NCBI GenBank assembly: GCA_964432715.1
Contig: CAYSOW010000001.1
Location: 1-64,000 of the forward strand
Reading direction: 5' to 3'
From: Phocaeicola_A sp964432715
GTDB taxonomy: Bacteria > Bacteroidota > Bacteroidia > Bacteroidales > Bacteroidaceae
Length of the DNA: 64,000 nt
Shown here: positions 1 through 8,726 of the stretch, one piece after another
How positions within the stretch are numbered: position 1 is the stretch's first letter
Layout: each line of letters begins with the position of its first letter
The notes under the pieces: model-generated
What the model was told of the DNA's origin: nothing
Seen by the model: the letters and a program-made list of their open reading frames with translations, nothing else
Databases searched by the model: none
Program-made: the position numbers and the translations under genes

Positions 1-1511
1 TGTGTGATATAGCGTTCGGCATTGGCTAGTGTCTGCTTGCGAATCCACTCCTGCGGCACCTTCTCTTTGTGCGTGTTGCGCACCTCGATATAGTATCCGA
101 AGACGTTGTTATAGCCGATTTTCAAGCTCGGGATGCCCGTCTCCTCACTCTCCCGCTGCTGAATCTTCAGCAGATAATCTTTTCCGGAGTAAGCCAACTG
201 ACGCAGCTCATCGAGTTCGGCATTCACACCGTCGCGAATCACGCCGCCCTTGTTGACCATCAACGGCGGGTCGTTGGCAATCTCGCGGGCGATGCGGTCG
301 CGGATATCGGCACAGAGCGCCAGGTGTTTACCGATGCTCTTCAGTTGCTCGTTATCGCTCGCCTCGCACATCTGTTTGATGGGTTCGATGGCCTCCAGCG
401 CCAGGCGCAGTTGCACCACCTCCCGGGGACTGATTCGTCCGACGGCCGCTTTGGAAACCACGCGCTCCAAGTCGCCCACCAGACGCAGCTTCTCCTCAAT
501 CTCCGACTTCAGCGCCGGTTCGCGGAAGAAATACTCCACCACATCCAGGCGTTGGTTAATCTTCTCCACCTCACGCAGCGGAAAGACCATCCAGCGGCGC
601 AACAAACGGGCACCCATCGGGCTCACCGTCTTGTCGAGGACACTCAGCAAACTGTTGCCCTCCGCCATCATGCTGTCAATCAGTTCCAGGTTGCGGATGG
701 TGTATTTATCCAGACGCACGTAGCGATCCTCATCAATGCGCGAAAGATGCGTGATGTGCGGAGTCTGCGTGTGTTGTGTAATCTCCAGATATTGTAAGAT
801 GGCTCCGGCGGCGGTCACTCCGTTGGGGAGATGCTCCACACCGAAACCCTTCAGGTTCTTCGTCTCAAACTGTTTCAGCAGTTTGTTGCGTGCATTCTGT
901 TCGTTGAAGGCCCAATCCTCCAGTTCGAAGATAAAGTACTTGCCGGTGCACTCCTCGTGGAGCTGCGCCCGTTTGCCGCGTTCCACCAGCACCTCCTTGG
1001 GCGAAAAACTGTTCATCAGTTTGTCGATATAGGCCGCGTTGCCCTCCGCCGTGAAGAACTCGCCGGTGGAGATATCAAGGAAGGCGATGCCGCGTTGATT
1101 CTTGTTGAAATGTACCGCCGCCAGGAAGTTGTTCTCCTTGTTGTTCAGTACGTTATCATTGATGGAAACACCCGGCGTCACCAGTTCCGTGATGCCGCGT
1201 TTCACCAGCTTCTTCGTGGTCTTCGGGTCCTCCAGCTGGTCGCAAATGGCCACACGCTTGCCCGCCCGAACCAGTTTGGGCAGATAGGTATCGAGGGCAT
1301 GATAAGGAAATCCCGCCATCTCTACCGTGCGTGCCTGTCCGTTGGCGCGGCGAGTCAGGGTAATCCCCAGAATGTCGGCAGCCGTAATGGCATCCTCCGA
1401 GTAAGTCTCGTAGAAGTCACCGCAGCGGAAGAGCAACACCGCGTCGGGGTGTTTACTTTTCAGCTCAAAATATTGTTTCATCATGGGGGTCAGCACCACA
1501 TCATTCGCCAT
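1..1511 (-). CDS. mutS: DNA mismatch repair ATPase MutS, 5' part only
   Basis: MutS binds mismatches and small loops in newly replicated DNA and recruits MutL. The visible N-terminal 503 residues start MANDVVLTPMMKQYF. They carry the mismatch-wedge motif GDFYETY, with the Phe-x-Glu pair at residues 33-35, followed by the connector and lever/clamp regions (for example SVLDKTVSPMGARLLRRW, and GYYIEVRN in the clamp). The Walker ATPase end lies beyond base 1 of the window, so the gene is truncated by the window edge, not by mutation. The ATG at 1511-1509 is preceded by a purine-rich AGGAGACAAT, and a Bacteroides -7 box sits about 30 bases upstream. No other start in frame is plausible. Confidence 0.97.
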   Translation of the reverse strand, partial: MANDVVLTPMMKQYFELKSKHPDAVLLFRCGDFYETYSEDAITAADILGITLTRRANGQARTVEMAGFPYHALDTYLPKLVRAGKRVAICDQLEDPKTTKKLVKRGITELVTPGVSINDNVLNNKENNFLAAVHFNKNQRGIAFLDISTGEFFTAEGNAAYIDKLMNSFSPKEVLVERGKRAQLHEECTGKYFIFELEDWAFNEQNARNKLLKQFETKNLKGFGVEHLPNGVTAAGAILQYLEITQHTQTPHITHLSRIDEDRYVRLDKYTIRNLELIDSMMAEGNSLLSVLDKTVSPMGARLLRRWMVFPLREVEKINQRLDVVEYFFREPALKSEIEEKLRLVGDLERVVSKAAVGRISPREVVQLRLALEAIEPIKQMCEASDNEQLKSIGKHLALCADIRDRIAREIANDPPLMVNKGGVIRDGVNAELDELRQLAYSGKDYLLKIQQRESEETGIPSLKIGYNNVFGYYIEVRNTHKEKVPQEWIRKQTLANAERYIT

Positions 1512-1540
1512 AGCTATTGTCTCCTGTTTTAAATTCAGTG

Positions 1541-1548
1541 CAAAGATA
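1541..1548 (-). promoter_or_regulatory. -7 element of the mutS promoter
   Basis: The minus strand reads TATCTTTG, matching the Bacteroides primary-sigma -7 consensus TAnnTTTG, 30 bases upstream of the mutS ATG. No convincing -33 TTTG was found. Confidence 0.6.
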
Positions 1549-1555
1549 ACCTTTT

Positions 1556-2434
1556 TTACTTCTTATCGGTTAAAGACTGACCGCAATATTTGCAGAAACT
1601 GGCACTTTCGTCGTGTCCTTTGCGGCCGCAGTGAGGGCATACACGCTTGCTCTTTCGCTTGTTGCCTTCGTCTATCATCGAGGCCGATACAATGCCGGTG
1701 GGCACAGCGATGATGGTGTATCCCAGCAGCATTACGACGGCCGAGAGGAAGCGTCCGATGCCGGTCACCGGGGTGATGTCGCCGTAGCCTACGGTGGTCA
1801 TGGTGACGATGGCCCAATAGATGCTGTTGGGGATGTTATTGAAACTGGTGCCTTCCTGGCCGCCCTCAATCATATACATCAGGGTGCCGATGGAGACTAC
1901 CATAATCACGACAAAGAAGAAGAACACCAGAATCTTGTTGAAACTCTGACGCAGGGAGCGCAGCAGCAAGTTGCCTTCGGCCAGGAAGGAGAAGAGCTTG
2001 AAGACGCGAAACACCCGAATGAGTCGGAAGGTACGGATAATCAGGAAGTAACGACTGCCGGGCAGGAAGAAGCTCAAGTAGACGGGCAGCGTGGCGAGCA
2101 GGTCGACCATACCGAAGAAACTGAAGACATATTGTTTCGGCTTGGGCGAACAGTAGAGACGTACCACATACTCGAAGGTGAAGAAGGCGGTGAAGACATA
2201 CTCCAGAATCTCCAGCGCAAACGAGAACTGGGGTGGGATGGAGTTGAGGCTCTCCAGAATGACAATCAACACACTGAGCAGGATACAGCCGATGAGGGCT
2301 ACATCGAATGCCTTGCCCCAAAAGGTGTCGGCTTCGAAGATGATGATATAGAGTTTCTGCTTCAGGGCTTCGTTGTGCATCAGCTCCTGATAGCGCTGTT
2401 TCAATAGTTTAAATGGATTACGCATTCTTTTCAT
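1556..2434 (-). CDS. Voltage-gated potassium channel (Kv/Kch type) with C-terminal zinc ribbon
   Basis: This 292-residue inner-membrane protein has the six-helix layout of a voltage-gated cation channel. Hydrophobic segments lie near residues 42-61, 72-92, 103-123 and 128-150. The fourth (S4) carries Arg134, 137, 140 and 143 at three-residue spacing, as in a voltage sensor. S5 (about 165-190), the pore filter TVGYGD at 214-219 and S6 (about 228-252) follow; TVGYGD is the K+ selectivity signature. After S6 comes a basic stretch and a CxxC(11)CxxC zinc ribbon (Cys266, 269, 281, 284) instead of a KTN/RCK domain. Two in-frame ATGs (2434 and 2425) are possible; the first is used here. It is a single gene between mutS and the divergent regulator. 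Ion selectivity is inferred from the filter. Confidence 0.9.
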   Translation of the reverse strand: MKRMRNPFKLLKQRYQELMHNEALKQKLYIIIFEADTFWGKAFDVALIGCILLSVLIVILESLNSIPPQFSFALEILEYVFTAFFTFEYVVRLYCSPKPKQYVFSFFGMVDLLATLPVYLSFFLPGSRYFLIIRTFRLIRVFRVFKLFSFLAEGNLLLRSLRQSFNKILVFFFFVVIMVVSIGTLMYMIEGGQEGTSFNNIPNSIYWAIVTMTTVGYGDITPVTGIGRFLSAVVMLLGYTIIAVPTGIVSASMIDEGNKRKSKRVCPHCGRKGHDESASFCKYCGQSLTDKK

Positions 2435-2453
2435 GGTCTTTTAAATTGTCTTA

Positions 2454-2461
2454 CAAAGGTA
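2454..2461 (-). promoter_or_regulatory. -7 element for the K+ channel gene
   Basis: The minus strand reads TACCTTTG (TAnnTTTG consensus), 20 bases upstream of the ATG at 2434. Confidence 0.55.
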
Positions 2462-2544
2462 ATAAATTTCTGAACTTTTCTCCGTTTCTACTGTTGTTTT
2501 CGTAGAAATTTATTATTTTCGCCCGTGGACTTTAATAACAACCT

Positions 2545-5500
2545 ATGACCAACCGAACACAATTTATCAGGGGCGGGAAGGGGCGTCTGTTGCCTTGGCT
2601 TCTCGTCTTTCTCTTTCCTTTGTGCATCTCTGCCCAGACCTACCGTTATCTGGGGGTGGAAGAGGGCTTGAGCAGTCACCGTATCTACCGCATTCAAAAG
2701 GATCGACAGGGTTACTTGTGGTTTTTAACTTCCGAGGGGATGGACCGTTACGACGGGCACGCGGTGAAGCGTTATCCATGGACGGATGCGTTTGATGCGA
2801 CTCCGGAGACGATGACGCTCTTACTCGATGCGCAGCAACTGCCTTGGCTGGTGAGCCGCGAGGGGGAGATTCTGCACTACGACCGACGCACGGATGCGTG
2901 GATTCCTTATGTTTATTCTGCTCAACTTGCTCATCAGCGTGGGGCGGGCGAGGAGCCTGTCTATGCTTGGATGGGGGCACACGATGAGTTGTGGCTCTTC
3001 ACGTCGCAACGGGCCACGGTGCTTGCGTTGCAATCGGGGAGTGTACGCTCTTTTGCGGCGCCGTGGAAGGCTCCGGTGACGGCGGTGGAGGCGTTGTCCG
3101 ACTCGCTGTTGGCGGTGGGTACGGAGCGTGGTGTGGCGCTTTGGCGACGGACGCCGAAGGGTTTCGTGAAGGTGGAACGCCGGGCGTTGGCACAGGTGGA
3201 CAGTCGGGTGGACGAGCTCTTCTATCATGCTGCCTCCGGTCGTTTGGCAATGGCCAACTTCAAGGCGGGGGTGTTGCTCTATGAGGTGAACCGCGATGCC
3301 TTTGTGCCTTTGCAGGGGAGTCTGGAGGATACGGAGGTGCATCAGATGGTTCTGCGCGATGCATCGCTGCTGTTGCTGGCCACGGGTGGCAAGGGGGTCT
3401 ATGGATTACAACTCGATAAGGGGGTGCTGGCGCCCTATCTGGAGGCGGATTACAACAGTGCCAACGGGATGAATGCCAACAACTTGCGCGACCTTTACGT
3501 GGATGAGCGGAAGCGGCTCTGGATGGCTTGTTTTGATGCCGGCGTGACGGTGCAAGACCCTTCTTATACGGCTTATCAGTCGATTCGCCACGGGCGACGC
3601 AACCCGCAGTCGCTGATCAACGACCGGATTCATGATGTGTTGGAGGATAGCGACGGCGACCTCTGGTTTGCCACCGCCAACGGCATCAGTCTCTACCGCA
3701 CGAAAGAGCGCACGTGGCAGTCGTTCTTCAGTAGTTTCGACCCTCATCAGAAGGGTAATCACATCTTCTTGACGCTTTGTGAGGTGCGTCCCGGTTTGGT
3801 TTGGGCGGGTGGTTTGGCCTCGGGTATCTACCAGTTGCAGAAAGCGGAGCGGGGCGGCGGTAAACTGGCACCTATCTATTGTCAGGAGATGTCGATGAAT
3901 CAGTATATCTACGAACTTTACCGTGATCAACGCGGCGTTATCTGGTCGGGTGGCGACCGGAACCTGAAGTCGATTGACCCCGCTACGCATGAGGTGCGTT
4001 GCTACGAGGGACTCTCGCAGGTGGTGACGCTGGCCGAACGTGATTCGCTCTCGCTCTGGGTGGGAACGGAGCAGGGACTCTTTCTGTTGCAGCGAGGGTC
4101 GGGGAGTATCCAACCGATTCGGCTGACGGAGAAGCCGCTCTCTGTGACAGCGCTCTATCCGGTGGGGCGTGATTCGCTCTATGTGGCAACGAAAGGGGCG
4201 GGACTCTTCCTCTATCAGGCACGCTTGCGGCGTACGTTACGCCATTACCACAAGGAAAACTCGGCCTTGCTGACCAATCAGATTTATGCGATGGTACCCA
4301 ACGGGAAGGGCGATTTCTTCCTGGGAACCAAGTGCGGCCTTTCGCTTTTCTCGCCGAAACAGGGCGTTTTCTCTAACTGGACGGGCGACCGGGGGTTGGT
4401 GACTACCTGCTTCAATACGGGGGCAGCTACCATCTATCAGGGGAATCGGGTGGTGTTCGGTGGTACCAACGGGGCGGTTTGCTTCCCGCTCTCCATGCAG
4501 TTGCCGAAGGAGGAGCCAACGCGACTGTTGTTGCGCAACTTGTCGCTTTCGTATCAGTCGACCTATCCGGGTGAGCCGGGCTCTCCCTTGACGCAGGAGT
4601 TGGATTCGGTGGCCTCTTTGGTGCTCTCGCACCGCCAACGTACTTTCTCGCTGGAGATGGCTTCCATCAACTATGACTATCCGTCGAATGTGCTCTATTC
4701 GTGGCGCATCAAGGAGCTGAAAGGGCCGTGGAGCCCACCTTCTGCGGATGGTCATCTCTTTGTACAGAATCTGCCGGCCGGGCATTACACGCTGGAGATG
4801 CGGGCACTCTCGAAGGAGGAGCCTTACCGGGTGCTCGATGAGCGTCGCTTGGCGCTGACGATGCGTCCGGCGCCCTGGGCCTCTTTCTGGGCTTATGCAA
4901 TCTATCTGATGTTGGCAGTGGGTGCTGTCTGTTTCTTGTTGCGCGTGTCTCGCTTGCGTCGTCAGAAACGGCAGGCGGAGGAGCGACGACAGTTCTACTT
5001 ACAGACGGCGCATGAGATTCGTACGCCGCTGACGCTGGTAAAGGCACCGATGGAGGAGTTGCTGGCGCAGGAACCGCTTCGGAAGGAGGGCGTGCAGCAG
5101 GTGCGTCTGGCCTTGAAGCAGGTGGATAGCATGTTGCAGCTGGTCGACCGCCTGATGACTTATGAGCGGGCGGAGTCGTATGGCTGTGAGTTGCGCGTGA
5201 CGCAACGCGAGCTGAATGCTTATTTGCAGGAGATTTACGAGACTTTCCTTCCGTTGGCGGAGGCGCACTCCCTGACGCTTTGTTTCGTGCCTTTGGCGCA
5301 GCCGTTGCTTGTTTGGTTCGACAGGGAGAAGATGGATTCCATGCTGAAGAATTTGCTCTCGAATGCCTTTAAATACAGTTGCCCGGGCGGCACGGTGACA
5401 CTGACGGCTTTCACGGTTCGAAAAGAGTGGGGGATTCGGGTGACTGACACCGGTAGCGGTATCCCGCCGGAGGAGCAGAAGAAGCTTTTCCGTACTTTCT

Positions 5501-6620
5501 TCCGTGGGCGTAACAGTGTGAATGGCAGGGTGCCCGGTTCGGGTATCGGCTTGATGCTGGTGCAGAAGTATGCAAGTCTTCATGGGGGCTCGGTACGTGT
5601 GGAGAGTCGTTTGGAGGAAGGCACGACGGTGCAGCTCTTGTTCCCGCAAGGAAAGCGCGCGTTGTTGCTGCATAAAGCACAATTTGTGGAGGGAAATGNN
5701 NNNNNNNNNNNNNNNNNNNNNNNNNNNNNNNNNNNNNNNNNNNNNNNNNNNNNNNNNNNNNNNNNNNNNNNNNNNNNNNNNNNNNNNNNNNNNNNNNNGA
5801 TTCTGCTTCTTCTGCTAATACTGAACATTCTGCATCTCGTCCACGCGTCCTTCTTGTGGAGGATCATGAGGAGTTGCGTCATTACCTGGCGCATTGTCTG
5901 AGTGACGTTTATGAAGTGAAGGAAGCGGCGAATGGCAAGGAGGCTTTGGCGGTGGTGGAGGAGTTTGCGCCCGACTTGGTGCTGTCGGATGTCCTGATGC
6001 CCGAGATGAGTGGCGACCGACTCTGTGCTGCTTTGAAGCAGAACTTTGCAACCTCGCACCTGCCGGTGGTGCTGCTGACGGCGCTGAATGACGAGAAATA
6101 CCAGCTCAAGGGACTTTCGGTGGGGGCTGACGACTATCTGACAAAGCCTTTTGCGCCGGCTGTCTTGAAGGCCCGCATGGCCAATCTGCTGCAGAATCGG
6201 GAGCGCTTGCGTCGCAAGTTTGCCTCTCCCGAATCACTTCCGGCAGAGCCGCCCACCGATGTTTTGCAGCGCCGGGATTGGGACTTTGTCAAGGAGGTGA
6301 ACCGCTGTATCGAGGAGCGGATGCAGCAGGCGGAGTTTAATGTCGACCGCCTCTGCGAACTCCATCACATGAGTCGCACCGCCTTCTACAGCAAGTTGAA
6401 AGCGCTGACCGGTCACGCGCCCTCCGAACATATCCGCCTGGTGCGCTTGCACCGCGCTTCGCAACTGTTGCAGGAGGGCTATAGTGTCTCTGAAGTGGCC
6501 GATCTGTGCGGCTTCTGTGATGCCAAGTATTTCCGGGAGGTGTTCAAACGCTACTACGGAGAGAACCCGAGTGAACACGGACGGAAGGGGAGTGCTACTT
6601 CTTCTCCTCCAGTCGCTTAA
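2545..6620 (+). CDS. Hybrid two-component system sensor histidine kinase/response regulator (AraC output), interrupted by a sequencing gap
   Basis: This is a one-protein signalling system of the Bacteroides HTCS type. In order: a signal peptide (about 1-30); a periplasmic two-propeller sensor of Reg_prop repeats (first QKDRQGYLWFLTSEGMDRYD) up to about 680; a Y_Y_Y domain at about 690-765; a membrane helix at about 778-800; HisKA with HEIRTPL (His about 823); HATPase with N-box LLSNAFKYS, G1 DTGSGIP and G2 GSGIGL; then, after the N run, a receiver (LLVEDHEELR; acceptor Asp in LSDVLMPEM; Lys in LTKPF) and an AraC helix-turn-helix. The left side breaks after codon position 1 at base 5698 and the receiver frame resumes at 5799. 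Both halves fit one gene in the same orientation. No SusCD or glycanase genes lie beside it, so its ligand is unknown. The 3' end overlaps lgt by 26 bases. Confidence 0.9.
5699..5798. other. 100-N assembly gap inside the hybrid regulator
   Basis: A run of exactly 100 N falls in the linker between the HATPase and receiver domains. If the gene is intact, the true missing length must be 3n+2 bases (one base of a codon on the left, a full codon on the right); 100 does not satisfy this, so the number is a placeholder. Confidence 0.97.
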
Positions 6621-7437
6621 TCCATGCGTTGCCCACCAGGAATATGATGCCGATGATAATGAACGGAATGCTGAGGCATTGGCCCATGTTGAGCACCATG
6701 TTGTGCTCGAAATCCACCTGCACATCCTTCACAAACTCCACAAAGAAGCGGAAGGTGAAGATGGCGGTGAGGCACCATCCGAAGAAGAAGCCGGAGCCCA
6801 CTTTCTGCGGATATTTCTTATAGAGCCATTCGCCGATGAAGAAGATAATCAGGTAGGCGATGGCCTCGTAGAGCTGCGCCGGGTGACGCGCGAAATCCTC
6901 TCCGTTGCGGGCGAAGATAAAGCCCCAAGGCAATTGGGTGGGCATGCCCACAATCTCCGAGTTCATCAGGTTGCCCAAGCGAATGAAGCAAGCGGTAATC
7001 GGGGTGGCGATGGCGATATTGTCCAGCACACGCAGGATGTTCACCTTCGTCTTCCGTACGTAGAGCCAGAGTGCAATCATCAAACCCAGTGTACCCCCGT
7101 GGCTGGCCAGTCCCTCGTAGCCCGTAAACTTCAGTCCGTTGGCTGTTTGACGGAACGGAGAGATGATGCTCAGCGGGTGAGCCAGGTAAGTATCGGGGTC
7201 ATAGAAAAGGCAGTGGCCGAGGCGCGCGCCAATCAGGATACCGAGGAAGCAGTAGAGAAAGAGCGGGTCGAAAGCCTTCTCGCTCAACTTTTGCTGCGCA
7301 TATTGACGTTTCACCAGAAGGTAGGCAATGATGAGGCCTATCATCCAGCAAAGAGAGTAATATCTGATTTGAAAACTTCCCAGTGTCAGGAAGTCGATGT
7401 GGGGATTCCAAAGAATCGAGAACAGAGTTGCGTTCAT
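6595..7437 (-). CDS. lgt: Prolipoprotein diacylglyceryl transferase
   Basis: Lgt transfers diacylglycerol from phosphatidylglycerol to the lipobox cysteine of prolipoproteins, the first step in lipoprotein maturation at the inner membrane. The 280-residue product is polytopic and carries the family signature region IRLGNLMNSEIVG (conserved Arg, Asn, Glu) and the later RHPAQLYEA motif. Its length fits the family. The ATG at 7437 gives MNATLFSILWNPHID. The gene converges on the hybrid regulator, and their 3' ends overlap by 26 bases. It lies 97 bases downstream of ychF, from which a strong terminator separates it. Several lipoproteins in this window are its expected substrates. Confidence 0.96.
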   Translation of the reverse strand: MNATLFSILWNPHIDFLTLGSFQIRYYSLCWMIGLIIAYLLVKRQYAQQKLSEKAFDPLFLYCFLGILIGARLGHCLFYDPDTYLAHPLSIISPFRQTANGLKFTGYEGLASHGGTLGLMIALWLYVRKTKVNILRVLDNIAIATPITACFIRLGNLMNSEIVGMPTQLPWGFIFARNGEDFARHPAQLYEAIAYLIIFFIGEWLYKKYPQKVGSGFFFGWCLTAIFTFRFFVEFVKDVQVDFEHNMVLNMGQCLSIPFIIIGIIFLVGNAWIKRLEEKK

Positions 7438-7486
7438 CTTCTTGCGTGATTGAAGTGGTTATTCAAGGAATTGGATGGTTTAAGAA

Positions 7487-7524
7487 AGGGGAGGGGCGTC
7501 GTCCTTTCCCGACACCCTTCCCCT
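7487..7524 (-). terminator. Rho-independent terminator after ychF
   Basis: A 15-bp stem (7487-7501 with 7510-7524; one A-C mismatch and one G-T wobble) with an 8-base loop begins 10 bases after the ychF stop. The following T-run on the minus strand is weak (TTCTTAAA). Confidence 0.7.
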
Positions 7525-7534
7525 GCTATATTCG

Positions 7535-8638
7535 TTATACGTTGAAGCGGAAATGCATGATGTCGCCGTCCTGAACGACATACTCTTTGCCCTCGACGCC
7601 CAGTTTTCCGGCCTCGCGAACCGCAGCTTCCGATCCATATTTCAAGTAGTCCTCATATTTGATGACCTCGGCACGGATAAAGCCCTTCTCAAAGTCGGTG
7701 TGGATGACACCCGCACACTGCGGAGCCTTCCAGCCCTTCTGGTAAGTCCAAGCCTTCACCTCCATCTCACCGGCGGTGATAAAGGTCTCGAGGTTGAGCA
7801 ATGCGTAGGCATGCTTAATCAGACGACTGACGCCCGACTCCTCCAAGCCAATCTCATCGAGGAACATCTTACGCTCGTCGTAAGTCTCCAGCTCCGCAAT
7901 CTCCGACTCAATCTTGGCAGCCACCACCAGCAAGTCGGCACCTTCCTCCTTGATGGCCTCGCGCACCTGCTCCACATAAGCGTTGCCCGTCACCGCACTG
8001 GCCTCGTCCACGTTGCAGACATACAGCACCGGTTTGGAAGTGAGGAGGAACAAGTCGTGCGCAATCTTCTGCTCATCCTTGCTCTCAAACTGCACCGTAC
8101 GAGCCGATTTGCCCTGCTCCAATGCCTCTTTATATTTCACCAGCACCTCGTAGGTCTGTTTCGCCTGTTTGTCGCCGCCGGTCTGCGCCTGTTTCTGAAC
8201 GCGCTGAATACGACTCTCGATGGTCTCCAAGTCCTTCAACTGCAGCTCCGTATCGATAATCTCCTTATCGCGCACCGGGTCGACGCTACCGTCCACGTGC
8301 GTCACGTTCTCGTCGTCAAAGCAGCGGAGTACATGCAGAATGGCATCCGTTTCGCGGATGTTTGCCAAGAACTTATTACCCAAGCCTTCGCCCTTGCTGG
8401 CACCTTTCACCAAGCCGGCGATATCTACAATCTCCACCGTGGTGGGGACGATGCGTCCCGGGTGAACCAGTTCCGCCAGTTTGTTCAAGCGCTCATCGGG
8501 TACAGTGATGACACCCACGTTCGGTTCGATGGTACAGAACGGGAAGTTGGCCGCTTGTGCTTTGGCATTCGACAAGCAGTTGAAAAGGGTTGATTTACCT
8601 ACGTTCGGTAGGCCTACGATTCCACATTGTAAACTCAT
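7535..8638 (-). CDS. ychF: Obg-like ribosome-binding ATPase YchF
   Basis: YchF is a TRAFAC-class P-loop ATPase that associates with ribosomes and modulates translation and stress responses. The 367-residue protein begins MSLQCGIVGLPNVGKSTLFN with the P-loop GLPNVGKST and has the G3 region DIAGLVKGAS. The usual NKxD guanine-specificity motif is replaced (YVCNVDEAS), which explains the ATP preference of the family. It ends with a TGS-like domain (VIKYEDYLKYGSEA, VQDGDIMHFRFNV). Length and both ends match the family. A -7 box lies 45 bases upstream of the start. Confidence 0.97.
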   Translation of the reverse strand: MSLQCGIVGLPNVGKSTLFNCLSNAKAQAANFPFCTIEPNVGVITVPDERLNKLAELVHPGRIVPTTVEIVDIAGLVKGASKGEGLGNKFLANIRETDAILHVLRCFDDENVTHVDGSVDPVRDKEIIDTELQLKDLETIESRIQRVQKQAQTGGDKQAKQTYEVLVKYKEALEQGKSARTVQFESKDEQKIAHDLFLLTSKPVLYVCNVDEASAVTGNAYVEQVREAIKEEGADLLVVAAKIESEIAELETYDERKMFLDEIGLEESGVSRLIKHAYALLNLETFITAGEMEVKAWTYQKGWKAPQCAGVIHTDFEKGFIRAEVIKYEDYLKYGSEAAVREAGKLGVEGKEYVVQDGDIMHFRFNV

Positions 8639-8682
8639 AGTCTATCTATTTTATCTTTATATTGTTCTCTTGTTTCGGGGCG

Positions 8683-8690
8683 CAAAGATA
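8683..8690 (-). promoter_or_regulatory. -7 element for ychF
   Basis: The minus strand reads TATCTTTG, 44 bases upstream of the ychF ATG at 8638. Confidence 0.55.
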
Positions 8691-8726
8691 GCTATTCTTT
8701 TGCTAAATAGAAAGTTAATACGCCTT

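Noticed and set aside
69..1532. Plus-strand ORFs of 242 and 233 codons at the left end
   Set aside because: They lie entirely opposite mutS, whose reading frame shows clear MutS motifs; their products resemble nothing known and are rich in His, Leu and Gln, typical antisense shadows.
1613..2407. 264-codon plus-strand ORF
   Set aside because: It is antisense to the K+ channel gene, which has the TVGYGD filter and membrane helices.
5580..6059. ORFs that read through the N run
   Set aside because: They exist only because N is translated as X; their frames disagree with the kinase and receiver domains.
6484..7449. 321-codon plus-strand ORF
   Set aside because: It runs antisense to lgt and shows no domain; lgt has conserved motifs and normal ends.
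7553..8593. 346-codon plus-strand ORF
   Set aside because: Antisense to ychF, a highly conserved gene.
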